From Sneathiella sp. (GTDB taxonomy: Bacteria; Pseudomonadota; Alphaproteobacteria; Sneathiellales; Sneathiellaceae), in NCBI RefSeq assembly GCF_029233945.1, contig NZ_JARGOQ010000035.1, positions 3,865 to 40,799 on the forward strand: a DNA stretch of 36,935 nt. The letters run 5' to 3'. A model generated the notes under the pieces. That model did not search any database and had not been told where the DNA came from. It was given only the letters and a program-made list of their open reading frames with translations. Both the position numbers and the translations under genes were made by a program. The stretch's first letter is position 1. Each line of letters starts with the position of its first letter. Shown piece by piece: positions 17,871 through 25,512 of the stretch.

Positions 17871-18386
17871 TTAAGATTTCACTTTATCTTTCTGCAACCC
17901 GATATCATCGAGATGCTTCTGCAAGGATAAGCGATCCAACCTCGCAAGCGGCAGGCTACAAAAGATTGAAATTCTGTTATTCAGCATCCGGTAAGTGTCC
18001 ATATAGGCGAGATTAATCTCCGCCTCTGTTCCGGCCGCATTCGACGGATCGGGAACGCCCCAGTGGGCCGTCATCGGCTGCCCGGGCCAGATCGGGCACA
18101 CCTCACCTGCGGCATTGTCGCAAACCGTGAAGACGAAATCCAGCTCCGGCGCATCGGGGCCGGAAAATTCGCTCCAGGATTTCGATCGTGCAAAAGCCGT
18201 ATCGAAATTCAGGTTCTTCAACAGCTCGATTGCACGAGGATTTACCTGTCCCATTGGGGAAGATCCCGCCGAAACTGCCTTGAATTTTCCTTGCCCGATC
18301 CGATTCATAATGGCTTCCGCGATTATGGACCGTGTTGAATTGCCGGTGCAGAGAAACAGAACGTTATATACCGCTTCAGTCATCAT
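17871..18386 (-). CDS. arsC: Arsenate reductase ArsC, LMW protein-tyrosine-phosphatase type
   Basis: This 171-residue protein reduces arsenate to arsenite, which Acr3 then exports. The anion-binding loop CTGNSTRS is at 13-20, with the nucleophilic Cys13 and Arg19 of the LMW-PTPase fold. Two further cysteines in FTVCDNAAGEVCP match the thioredoxin-coupled redox cysteines of this class. The HWGVPDPS block supplies the general-acid Asp. It is longer than the usual 130-140 residues, with a tail of about 30 extra residues (RLDRLSLQKHLDDIGLQKDK) of unknown role. ATG at 18386 or 18383 is preferred because GGGTG lies just upstream; a GTG at 18392 is also in frame. The spacing after arsR is only 12 bp. 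Confidence 0.94.
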   Translation of the reverse strand: MMTEAVYNVLFLCTGNSTRSIIAEAIMNRIGQGKFKAVSAGSSPMGQVNPRAIELLKNLNFDTAFARSKSWSEFSGPDAPELDFVFTVCDNAAGEVCPIWPGQPMTAHWGVPDPSNAAGTEAEINLAYMDTYRMLNNRISIFCSLPLARLDRLSLQKHLDDIGLQKDKVKS

Positions 18387-18398
18387 AGTCACCCAAGT

Positions 18399-18728
18399 TT
18401 AAGGACAGTTGATTTCATCAAAAACGCCTTCGCAGATTTCCGGCCGCCCGTTACAGCAATCCTCCATCAGGAAGGAAAGCAACCCGCGCATGGCCTCATA
18501 GTCTGCGAAATATCGGACCGTTCTGCCCTGACGCTCATTCTTGATCAGCCCGGCATTCATCAGGATCGACAGGTTTGTCGACATGGTGTTCTGCCGGACA
18601 TTTAACCGCTCGCCGATCTCACCGGCCAGCATTCCGTCAAACCCCGCCTTGACGAGCAGGCGGAAGACATCAAGCCGTGTTTTCTGGCTCAGGGCGGCAA
18701 GGGCACGTAATGTTGTATTTTCATCCAT
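18399..18728 (-). CDS. arsR: ArsR-family metalloid-responsive repressor
   Basis: This 109-residue ArsR/SmtB protein has a winged helix-turn-helix centred on LNVRQNTMSTNLSILMNAGLI and the wing ERQGRTVRYFA. The repressor is expected to leave DNA when arsenite binds. It lacks the ELCVC-type site in the DNA-binding helix. Instead it has C91, C92 and C99 near the C-terminus, resembling the three-cysteine site described for Acidithiobacillus ArsR. It is the first gene of the ars operon, and a palindromic operator covers its start codon, indicating autorepression. The Shine-Dalgarno sequence is weak, so translation may begin with a very short leader. Confidence 0.93.
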   Translation of the reverse strand: MDENTTLRALAALSQKTRLDVFRLLVKAGFDGMLAGEIGERLNVRQNTMSTNLSILMNAGLIKNERQGRTVRYFADYEAMRGLLSFLMEDCCNGRPEICEGVFDEINCP

Positions 18729-18750
18729 ATATCTTGAATACTAGATATAT
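18727..18750. promoter_or_regulatory. Probable ArsR operator, perfect inverted repeat
   Basis: ATATATCT (18727-18734) and AGATATAT (18743-18750) form a perfect 8-bp inverted repeat with an 8-nt spacer. It overlaps the arsR start codon and the candidate minus-strand -10 element TAATAT (18747-18752). Size and placement fit a dimeric ArsR repressor blocking its own operon. The divergent permease gene starts over 100 bp away and is probably not controlled from here. Confidence 0.75.
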
Positions 18751-18856
18751 TATGCCTTTTCAAGGAAATAATTTCTTTTCACGGCCACTGGCATATCGCA
18801 AATGTTCCATGTAACGTTTAAGCCCTTATGATAACGACAAGAACCCGGGGGAGGGA

Positions 18857-20566
18857 ATGGCGAAACGTCCGCAGGGGCTGATCTATGCCGTCGATGAACG
18901 GCCGCCCTGGCCAACCTTGCTTCTGCTCGGTGGACAGTATGCGGGGCTGCTTGCCGCCTATCTTGTCCTGATCGTTATTGTGTTCAAGGCGGGCGGCGCC
19001 TCTCATGGGGATGCGGTCAATGCCATCTGTCTCGGAATGATCGCGGTGGCAATTGCCACGGTGCTGCAGGCGCTCCGAAAAGGACCGATTGGCTCGGGCT
19101 TCCTGGCGGCTCCCGTCTTCTCCGCAATTTATCTCGGCCCCTCTGTCCTTGCGGCCAAGACGGTCGGCCTCCCGGCGGTTTTCGGCATGACAATTCTCGC
19201 CGGGCTTCTGGAGATCATTATCGCGGGGAGCCTGCATCGCCTTCGCATATTCTTCCCGCCCGCGATCAGCGGCTTTATCGTGGCGATCATCGGCATACAG
19301 CTTGGCCTCGTCGCCATCGATCATGTTCTGGATATCGATCAGCGAAACCTGCCCGACTACAGCAATCATGTAATTGTCGCGGGGCTGACACTCGCCCTGA
19401 CCGTCGCGCTCAGTATATGGGCTTCCGGGCTGGCGCGGCTTATGTGTTCCATCCTCGGGCTCGGGATCGGCTTTGCTCTTGCCATTGCCTTCAACCTGAT
19501 CCCGCCCGAGCATTGGCAAATTCTTCTGGATGCCGATTTGATCGCGCTGCCCAATCCCGGTTTTATTTCCTACGATTTTGACGCCTCCTTGCTCCCGGCC
19601 TTTCTTATATCCGGGATTGCCGCCGCGCTTCGCACGGTGGGGGTGATCACCACCTGCCAGAAGATCAATGATGACGACTGGCGACGACCGGACCTCAAAT
19701 CCATCAAGGGCGGGATGTTCGCCGATGGCCTTGGCTGCATGCTCGCCGGCGCCCTCGGCACCATGGGAACCAACGCGGCGCCGAGCCTTGTCGGCGTCTC
19801 GAAAGCGACCGGTGCGACAAGCCGCTTGATCGGCTTTACCGCGGCCGCCATCCTGATCCTTTTCTCCGTTATGCCGGTCGTCGGGTCCTTTTTCCTGATC
19901 CTGCCCAATGCGGTGATCGGGGCAATCCTGATGTTCACGGCCTCCTTCATGATTTCCGGCGGCATCCAGATTATGATGTCGCGCAACATCGATAACCGCA
20001 TGACATATGTGATCGGCTTTTCCATGTTGCTGGGGCTTGGTCGGGACGTTTTCCAGAATTATTTCAAAAGCCTGCCGGGCTTTCTGCATCCCTTTACCAG
20101 CTCGATGATGCCGATTGCCGTGATCTCCGCGCTGGCGCTGCATCTGACCTTCCGTCTGGGTAGTCGCCGCAAGGCGAATGTCGGTTTCGAGAAGGTTGAG
20201 CATTCCGTTGAGGAATTTTCCGACATCCTTCAGAAGAAGGCGCGAGCCTGGGATATCGATAGTGCCACCGTCTCCCGTGCGGAGAGCACCGCAACGCAGG
20301 TTCTGGAGCATGTCCGGCGCGCCAATCTCGCAACCGGCCCCGTGGCGGTAGAGATCAGCTTTGATGATTTTAATTTCGTCATCAGTATCTCCTATCAGGG
20401 CATGTTGCTGTCCCTGCCGCATGTGGGGGTAAAACACGGCGTCTTTCTGGAGGAGGAGGCCTTTTCCTACGGCCTTGCCGATTTCCTGATCGGTGCCTAT
20501 CCGGACAAGATGGAATCCTTCGCCCGGGGTCAGGATATCCGCATCCAGCTACAGTTCAATGTGTGA
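18857..20566 (+). CDS. NCS2 (xanthine/uracil) family permease with extra C-terminal domain
   Basis: Residues 1 to about 430 form a polytopic NCS2 transporter: many hydrophobic segments, and blocks such as GPSVLAAKTVGLPAVFGMTILAGLLEII and GTMGTNAAPSLVGVSKATGATSRLIGF, which correspond to the substrate-binding helices. This family imports purines or pyrimidines with protons; which base is unclear, and the usual signature is diverged. Residues about 436-569 are a soluble extension absent from standard NCS2 carriers. Its alternating pattern and the end GLADFLIGAYPDKMESFARG followed by IRIQLQF resemble a degenerate GHKL/RsbW-type ATPase fold, but the Asn and Asp nucleotide residues are not obvious. 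The start has GGGGGAGGG immediately upstream. It may be monocistronic. Confidence 0.82.
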   Translation: MAKRPQGLIYAVDERPPWPTLLLLGGQYAGLLAAYLVLIVIVFKAGGASHGDAVNAICLGMIAVAIATVLQALRKGPIGSGFLAAPVFSAIYLGPSVLAAKTVGLPAVFGMTILAGLLEIIIAGSLHRLRIFFPPAISGFIVAIIGIQLGLVAIDHVLDIDQRNLPDYSNHVIVAGLTLALTVALSIWASGLARLMCSILGLGIGFALAIAFNLIPPEHWQILLDADLIALPNPGFISYDFDASLLPAFLISGIAAALRTVGVITTCQKINDDDWRRPDLKSIKGGMFADGLGCMLAGALGTMGTNAAPSLVGVSKATGATSRLIGFTAAAILILFSVMPVVGSFFLILPNAVIGAILMFTASFMISGGIQIMMSRNIDNRMTYVIGFSMLLGLGRDVFQNYFKSLPGFLHPFTSSMMPIAVISALALHLTFRLGSRRKANVGFEKVEHSVEEFSDILQKKARAWDIDSATVSRAESTATQVLEHVRRANLATGPVAVEISFDDFNFVISISYQGMLLSLPHVGVKHGVFLEEEAFSYGLADFLIGAYPDKMESFARGQDIRIQLQFNV

Positions 20567-20634
20567 CTACCCAAAGCTGCGGACGGTTCTATATTGAATT
20601 GAACGGGCGCGACTATCTGTGATAGGGAAAGGAC

Positions 20635-21315
20635 ATGGCGGATAACGACGATATCAAGACAGGCTTTGCATCGCCTCCCTGCTATGCGCATGAGCTCGAG
20701 CTTTATGACAATGGCTATATGGGCGTGGATGCGCAAGCCGCCCTTGATGTCGCGCGCTGGCGAAAAGCCAAGCGTGAAGAACTGATTGCTGCCCGGCTGA
20801 AATTTTCCGTGAAAGATCGCCGCGCGCTGGCCCAAGAAGTTACAGAGAAATTAGAGCGGATCATTATCCCGAAACCCGGCATGATCATCAGCCTTTATTG
20901 GCCGATGAAAGCGGAGCTGGATTTACGTGGCTGGATGAAAGACTTGGCGGGGCAGGGGGTCCGCATCGCCCTTCCCGTGGTAACGGAGAAAGCGCAGCCG
21001 ATGATTTTTCGTGCATGGACACCAGACGCCAATATGGAGCCCGGCATTTGGCAAATCCCGGTTCCGGTCAATACAGACGAGGTGACACCTCATGTTGCTA
21101 TTGCGCCGCTGGTGGGGTTCGATAGGGACTGTTACCGGCTCGGTTATGGCGGCGGATATTTCGACCGGACGCTGGCGGCGCTCAACCCGCGCCCGAAAGT
21201 CATCGGCATCGGCTATCCGGACAGCCGCCTTTCCAGCATATTTCCTCAAGTCTATGATATCCCGATGGACATGATCATCACCGGCCAAGGCGAAATTATT
21301 AACCGCGCAGGCTAG
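20635..21315 (+). CDS. 5-formyltetrahydrofolate cyclo-ligase
   Basis: This 226-residue enzyme converts 5-formyl-THF to 5,10-methenyl-THF with ATP, returning a storage folate to one-carbon metabolism. The hallmark GYGGGYFDR is at 170-178, the RKAKREELIAARL helix at about 43-55 carries basic ATP-binding residues, and YWPMKAELDLRGW supplies the substrate pocket. The first 40 residues (FASPPCYAHELE) are an N-terminal extension compared with the usual enzyme of about 190 residues. The stop TAG shares the palindrome CTAG with the stop of the convergent hydrolase gene. Confidence 0.92.
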   Translation: MADNDDIKTGFASPPCYAHELELYDNGYMGVDAQAALDVARWRKAKREELIAARLKFSVKDRRALAQEVTEKLERIIIPKPGMIISLYWPMKAELDLRGWMKDLAGQGVRIALPVVTEKAQPMIFRAWTPDANMEPGIWQIPVPVNTDEVTPHVAIAPLVGFDRDCYRLGYGGGYFDRTLAALNPRPKVIGIGYPDSRLSSIFPQVYDIPMDMIITGQGEIINRAG

Positions 21316-22355
21316 ACGCTATTCTCGCCCGGCCAGATGCCGGGCACCGACGTTGCCAGCCAGTGCGTAAGCGCCGCGTTAACCTCTGCCGGTTTTTCCT
21401 GCGCCATCCAATGGCCGGATTTCACATTCCTGATAGTGAGGTTCCGGCAATAATCCTTCATCGGGTCTGCCAGAGGGGAGCGGACGCATTCGCAAGTGTA
21501 ATCATATTCGGCGAGCAGGAAGAGCACCGGCAGATCAAGATAACCACCGTTCAGCGCCTTTGCCGCATAGTCCGCATTTGCCTGATTATTCATGTAATAT
21601 GAATCAGGGCCGAAAAATCCATTGCGAACAAGGCCTTCCGTATAGATCTTGAGCTCCTCCTCACTCACGATATCGCCGTCGCGCGGGATATCCGGTGCTT
21701 CGTCTGCACCGTTGTACCAGCCATTATGTTTACGAACAAAGGCGGTGGGGGAGGGTTTATCGGTATATCCCGCTTTGCCTTTTCGAAACAGCGCCTTCAC
21801 CGAGTTATAGGGATTGGCATCGAAGACAGAGCAGGCACGGGCGAAATTTTCCTCATAGAAGCGGATATATTCCCATTGCCCGGCCGGGAATTCCGCCTCC
21901 GGATAGAGCGCACGATCAACCAAGGGGAGGCAGGCGTCCCAACCCCGCTCAAGGACTCCATAGGGCACACAGAGATTGGCAACGGCATGGCATCTATCCG
22001 GATGATGGCTGGCGATATTCCAGACTGTCGGGCTTCCCCAGTCATGCCCGACCCAGATCGCCTTTTCACGCCCAAAGCTGTCCAGCAGCTCAATCATATC
22101 CTTGACGACCTCTTCCTGGGCATAGGCGCTATGCTCCCGGTAAGTGCCGGAGCGGCCATAGCCCCGCATATCCGGCGCAATTGCATGAAAGCCGAGGCTC
22201 GCCATAACAGGAAGCTGATGCCGCCAGCTTAAAGAGAGTTCCGGCCAGCCATGCACGAAGATGACGAGAGGCCCATCCTCCGGCCCGGCAGAGAGATAGA
22301 ATGTCCTATGCCGCGCGCTCTTGACGGTGTTTTCGGTAATCGTAGTGATAGTCAT
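21312..22355 (-). CDS. Alpha/beta hydrolase, epoxide hydrolase-like
   Basis: This 347-residue protein is an alpha/beta-hydrolase. HGWPE at 35-39 forms the oxyanion-hole motif typical of soluble epoxide hydrolases, and the nucleophile elbow GHDWG gives Asp105. Asp rather than Ser indicates epoxide hydrolase or haloalkane dehalogenase chemistry; HGWPE favours epoxide hydrolase. The catalytic His probably lies in SGHWMAQEKPAEVNAALTHWL near the C-terminus. Cap-domain tyrosines are present (YNSVKALF, DSYYMNN), but I cannot assign the two catalytic ones. The start at 22355 gives the usual N-terminus; an in-frame ATG upstream would overrun the carbonic anhydrase promoter region. The natural substrate is unknown. 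Confidence 0.9.
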   Translation of the reverse strand: MTITTITENTVKSARHRTFYLSAGPEDGPLVIFVHGWPELSLSWRHQLPVMASLGFHAIAPDMRGYGRSGTYREHSAYAQEEVVKDMIELLDSFGREKAIWVGHDWGSPTVWNIASHHPDRCHAVANLCVPYGVLERGWDACLPLVDRALYPEAEFPAGQWEYIRFYEENFARACSVFDANPYNSVKALFRKGKAGYTDKPSPTAFVRKHNGWYNGADEAPDIPRDGDIVSEEELKIYTEGLVRNGFFGPDSYYMNNQANADYAAKALNGGYLDLPVLFLLAEYDYTCECVRSPLADPMKDYCRNLTIRNVKSGHWMAQEKPAEVNAALTHWLATSVPGIWPGENSV

Positions 22356-22540
22356 GCAATTTCCCAACGGTTGGCCCGACGATAGATTTGATCCTAGCAC
22401 TCGCAAGACGGCATCTGTCAACGATCCTCTCCGCGATAAATCAAACCGATACGCTTTTCCCGCCTTGACCGTTTTTGGCCAATGTGAAAGGGTTTCCTGC
22501 ATATAAACAACAACGACAAACAGGCGAGGGATTTAGACAA

Positions 22541-23266
22541 ATGTGCGATTTACCGGAGAAATCTTTGCCTGCCGTTACCTTCTCGCGCCGTCATCTTTTG
22601 AAGGCAGCGGCCTTCACCGCCATAACCCCCTTTAGCCTGTCCAGCGCCTTCGCAGCGGAGACATCCCCTGCACCCAACGCCATTCCGCCCGGTCTCGCGC
22701 TATCTCGGCTGTTGGTGGGGAATGCCCGATATGCCGCAAATAATCCGAATGATCGTGATTTCACCGTCGGCAGGGCCGAAAGGGCACAATCCCAATTTCC
22801 GATTGCCGCCGTCCTGAGCTGCGCGGATTCGCGCGTCGCGCCGGAACTTCTCTTCGATCAAAATCCGGGCGATCTTTTTGTCATGCGCGTCGCCGGAAAT
22901 GTCATGAGCCCCGACTTGCTGGCCTCTCTTGAATATGGTGTCAAATTTCTGGGAACCCCGCTGGTCATGGTGCTCGGTCATTCCAACTGCGGCGCGGTCA
23001 GCGCGGCGATTAATGTCCTGAAAGACAATGCGAAACTTCCCGGCCATTTGCCCGACCTGATCGCCTCCATAAAACCGGCTGTCGCCGTTGCCAAAAAAAC
23101 GCATCCGGATGATTTGCTGGAAAGCTCGATTGCCGAGAATGTCCGGTTGCAGGTGGCGCAACTCAAAAAATCATCCCCCATTGTCGATAGATACTATGCT
23201 GATCGGAAAATCGATATTGTCGGCGCGGTATATGATTTGAAGACAGGGCGCATCGCCCTCGTGTAA
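22541..23266 (+). CDS. Tat-exported beta-class carbonic anhydrase
   Basis: This 241-residue protein converts CO2 to bicarbonate. Zinc ligands and the catalytic dyad are visible as C94-A-D96-S-R98 and H147-x2-C150 (GHSNCGA). The N-terminus contains a twin-arginine signal, SRRHLLK at 15-21, followed by a hydrophobic stretch and a likely cleavage site after AFA at about 38. The folded zinc enzyme is therefore probably exported to the periplasm. The start at 22541 is preferred because it yields a standard Tat leader; an in-frame ATG exists 66 bp upstream. It is divergent from the epoxide hydrolase gene. Confidence 0.92.
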   Translation: MCDLPEKSLPAVTFSRRHLLKAAAFTAITPFSLSSAFAAETSPAPNAIPPGLALSRLLVGNARYAANNPNDRDFTVGRAERAQSQFPIAAVLSCADSRVAPELLFDQNPGDLFVMRVAGNVMSPDLLASLEYGVKFLGTPLVMVLGHSNCGAVSAAINVLKDNAKLPGHLPDLIASIKPAVAVAKKTHPDDLLESSIAENVRLQVAQLKKSSPIVDRYYADRKIDIVGAVYDLKTGRIALV

Positions 23267-23341
23267 ATTTATTCGACGCAGAGCATCTATTCCGTCTCGA
23301 TATGATCATTGATAAAGTTAAAGACCTTCAGGAGAACCCCT

Positions 23342-23779
23342 ATGTCAATTCATGAAGTCTATATTTATCTCCGGGCCAAAAAAGCAGAAAAGGCCATCGC
23401 CTTCTATAAGGATGTTTTTGGTGCCACCGAGAAATTCCGGCTTGTCGGTCCCGGCGGGCGGATCGGCCATATCGAACTCTCCATCGGAGACACAGTGATC
23501 ATGCTGTCCGACGAGTTTCCCGAATTCGGGATCCATGCCCCAGACCCCGAAGTACCAAGTGGCATTTCAATTCATCTTCATGTCGATGATGCGGATGCCC
23601 TTATCACCAAATGCGCGGAAGCGGGCGCAACCATCGTCCGCGAGGCGGCGGACCAGTTCTATGGGGAGCGTTCCGGTACGATCCGCGATCCCTTCGGCTA
23701 TAGCTGGATTATCGGCCATTCCATTGAAGAGGTCGAACCCGAAGAAATGCAACACCGCTATGACGCGATGGGAAGTTAG
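23342..23779 (+). CDS. VOC superfamily (glyoxalase/PhnB-like) protein
   Basis: This 145-residue protein has the paired beta-alpha-beta-beta-beta modules of the vicinal oxygen chelate fold. The N-terminal half has VYIYLRAKKAEKAIAFYKDVFGA, and the C-terminal half has VDDADALITKCAEAGATIVR and GERSGTIRDPFGYSWII. It resembles PhnB-type proteins, most of which have no proven reaction; glyoxalase, dioxygenase or antibiotic-binding roles all occur in the fold. AGGAG lies 7 nt before the chosen ATG, which rules against the in-frame start 33 bp upstream. It is convergent with tonB, with 71 bp and an 8-T run between them. Confidence 0.87.
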   Translation: MSIHEVYIYLRAKKAEKAIAFYKDVFGATEKFRLVGPGGRIGHIELSIGDTVIMLSDEFPEFGIHAPDPEVPSGISIHLHVDDADALITKCAEAGATIVREAADQFYGERSGTIRDPFGYSWIIGHSIEEVEPEEMQHRYDAMGS

Positions 23780-23850
23780 CCGGAAAATAAATTTGCTCCC
23801 GCCTGTTGAGTTTTTTTTAAAAGACAATCCCCGGCCTATTACCCTTTCGG

Positions 23851-24720
23851 TTATTCGACCGTATAGGTAGCAGGAAAGCGAAAATCGAGGTGATCTGCCT
23901 TGATATCGGCTGGAAAGGCCACGAAAGGCATGGATATTTCCACCATCCGCAGTGCTGCCTTATCCAGCACGGCATGACCTGAGGAGTTGAGAACGCGAAG
24001 CGCCGTCACTCTTCCGTCCCGGTGAATGGTAAAGGCAAAGATAACATTGCCCTCCATTTGAAAACGTTTTGCCATCTTGGGATAGAATTTGTTTTTAAGC
24101 AGGACCTCCCGCACCTTGCCGCGATAGTTACTGGTTTCCGCATTTCCGCCCTGTGTAATCTTATTGCCGCTGCTGCCGGTGATCATGTTTTCCTGCCCCT
24201 GACTTGAGGCAACCACACCACCGCGAAGCTGGTCCAGATTGCTGACCGTGGGCGCGATTTTTTCCGCGACGACAGGTTTTTCGGGTGATTTTGCCTGGAC
24301 GACTTCTTTTCTCAAGGGTTTTGAAAGAGGTTTCTTCACTTTAACTGGCTTTGCCGGCGGTAGCGGCGTCACCTCTTTTTTCTTTAGCGGCGTCACCGGC
24401 GTCTTCTTTTTCACTTCTTTCGCGACAATAGCCTTTTTGGCGGTCACTTTCGGGGCAATTTCAGGGGGCAGGGGATCCTGCTCAACCAGTGTCGGCTTGG
24501 TCACTTTCTCCTGTTTAACCACCTCTGTTTCGATGGGCTCGATGGGAGAAACGGTCGACCGGCTGGAATGAATCAATGTCCCGATTTTCAGCGCCACACC
24601 GCCAATCGATCTCTCCATCTGGACCTCTGGTTCCTTAGGAGCCCAGATCGCTGCCAATGCCATATGAACGACAAGGGAAAGCAGGACAAAGACCCCAACC
24701 TGCGTGACGATCCTCATCAA
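23851..24720 (-). CDS. tonB: TonB energy-transducing protein
   Basis: This 289-residue protein links the ExbBD motor to the outer-membrane receptor. An N-terminal membrane anchor (about 5-26, with His at 19 in VVHMALAA, matching the conserved TonB transmembrane His) is followed by a long Lys/Pro/Glu/Val-rich linker (about 60-150). The C-terminal TonB_C domain (about 200-289) includes KNKFYPKMAKRFQMEGNVIFAFTIHRDG. It is the last gene of the ten-gene iron operon and overlaps exbD by 4 bp (ATGA). Being encoded with the receptor, it is probably dedicated to it. Confidence 0.93.
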   Translation of the reverse strand: MMRIVTQVGVFVLLSLVVHMALAAIWAPKEPEVQMERSIGGVALKIGTLIHSSRSTVSPIEPIETEVVKQEKVTKPTLVEQDPLPPEIAPKVTAKKAIVAKEVKKKTPVTPLKKKEVTPLPPAKPVKVKKPLSKPLRKEVVQAKSPEKPVVAEKIAPTVSNLDQLRGGVVASSQGQENMITGSSGNKITQGGNAETSNYRGKVREVLLKNKFYPKMAKRFQMEGNVIFAFTIHRDGRVTALRVLNSSGHAVLDKAALRMVEISMPFVAFPADIKADHLDFRFPATYTVE

Positions 24721-25115
24721 GGCGATCCCTTTACGGTAATCAGACGGATTTTCTGATGGCCGGCGGCGCGGAATTTTTCGAGAATTTCGACAAGACGAAC
24801 GGCGTTCAGGGTTTTATCGGCAATGACTTTGACTGGCTCGGACATTTCCGTTGCCGGAAACATCTCCAACACCTCATCCACGGACATCCGCTTGCCGAGA
24901 TACATGATCGCGCCGTCATTATGGATCTGCACCACATCGGTTTTCGCCGGAACAGTCGGCATTTCGCGGGTTTCTGCAGGCGTCAATTCCCGGGAGACCG
25001 GTGCTGCGATGGTACCGGCGATCAGAAAGAAGATCAGCATGAGAAACACCACGTTAATGAGCGGGATTGTATTCTCCGGATCACTGCGAAGCTTTTTGGG
25101 CGGGGTGAGTTTCAT
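24717..25115 (-). CDS. exbD: ExbD/TolR-family protein, second copy, membrane Asp replaced by Asn
   Basis: This 132-residue protein has the ExbD layout: a short cytoplasmic N-terminus, one membrane helix (about 17-37) and a periplasmic domain. The helix begins PLINVVFLMLIFF, with Asn21 (codon AAC) at the position where ExbD/TolR proteins carry the proton-carrying Asp (Asp25 in E. coli ExbD). The periplasmic part (VVQIHNDGAIMYLGKRMS and LVEILEKFRAAGHQKIRLIT) looks complete. It follows the other exbD by 3 bp. The intact helix suggests a specialised partner rather than a dead gene, probably forming mixed ExbD dimers in the ExbB pore; this is inference. Confidence 0.9.
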   Translation of the reverse strand: MKLTPPKKLRSDPENTIPLINVVFLMLIFFLIAGTIAAPVSRELTPAETREMPTVPAKTDVVQIHNDGAIMYLGKRMSVDEVLEMFPATEMSEPVKVIADKTLNAVRLVEILEKFRAAGHQKIRLITVKGSP

Positions 25116-25118
25116 GGC

Positions 25119-25505
25119 TTACCGGGCGAGGGAAACAGAGGTGAGGTTCGTGGATTGCAAGACTTCCAATGTCTCGACCAACGTCTGTACCGCCACCTCG
25201 CCGCGCGGGCGCAGGACGGCATGCTTCACGCCGCGCGACGTAAAGTCGGAGAGAGCATTATCCAGATCCTCAAGTTTGACAGGGCGACCATTCAGAGACA
25301 GCATGCCATCCGATTTCACATGCACCAGCAAAACAGATTTCGGCGAGGGCGCATCGCCACCCGCCGCTGCAACAGACAGATCAAACCCTGTGAAACGCAG
25401 GAAAGTCGATGTCAGCATGAAGAAGAGCAGCAAAAGAAAGATCACATCGATCAGCGATGTAAGGCCAATAATGGATTTCCTGCGCCGTGCGGAATGAAGT
25501 CGCAT
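25119..25505 (-). CDS. exbD: ExbD/TolR-family biopolymer transport protein, first copy
   Basis: This 128-residue ExbD keeps the essential membrane Asp as D20 in LTSLIDVIFLLLLFF. The periplasmic domain contains VLLVHVKSDGMLSLNGRPVKL and the C-terminal VQTLVETLEVLQSTNLTSVSLA. It should form the proton path of the ExbB-ExbD motor that powers TonB. The start at 25505, 7 bp after the exbB stop, gives a basic N-terminus (MRLHSARRRK) of normal length; an in-frame ATG further upstream would overlap exbB and is less likely. Confidence 0.92.
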   Translation of the reverse strand: MRLHSARRRKSIIGLTSLIDVIFLLLLFFMLTSTFLRFTGFDLSVAAAGGDAPSPKSVLLVHVKSDGMLSLNGRPVKLEDLDNALSDFTSRGVKHAVLRPRGEVAVQTLVETLEVLQSTNLTSVSLAR

Positions 25506-25512
25506 GATCCAC

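Noticed and set aside
18818-20437. Long minus-strand open frame of over 500 codons opposite the NCS2 permease.
   Set aside because: The translation is dominated by charged residues and Gly in a pattern expected from antisense of a hydrophobic membrane protein. The plus strand encodes a clear transporter.
23780-23850. Run of eight T between the VOC gene and tonB as a bidirectional terminator.
   Set aside because: Only a 3-4 bp stem (CTC/GAG) precedes the T-run, too weak to call; the place is plausible but the structure is not.
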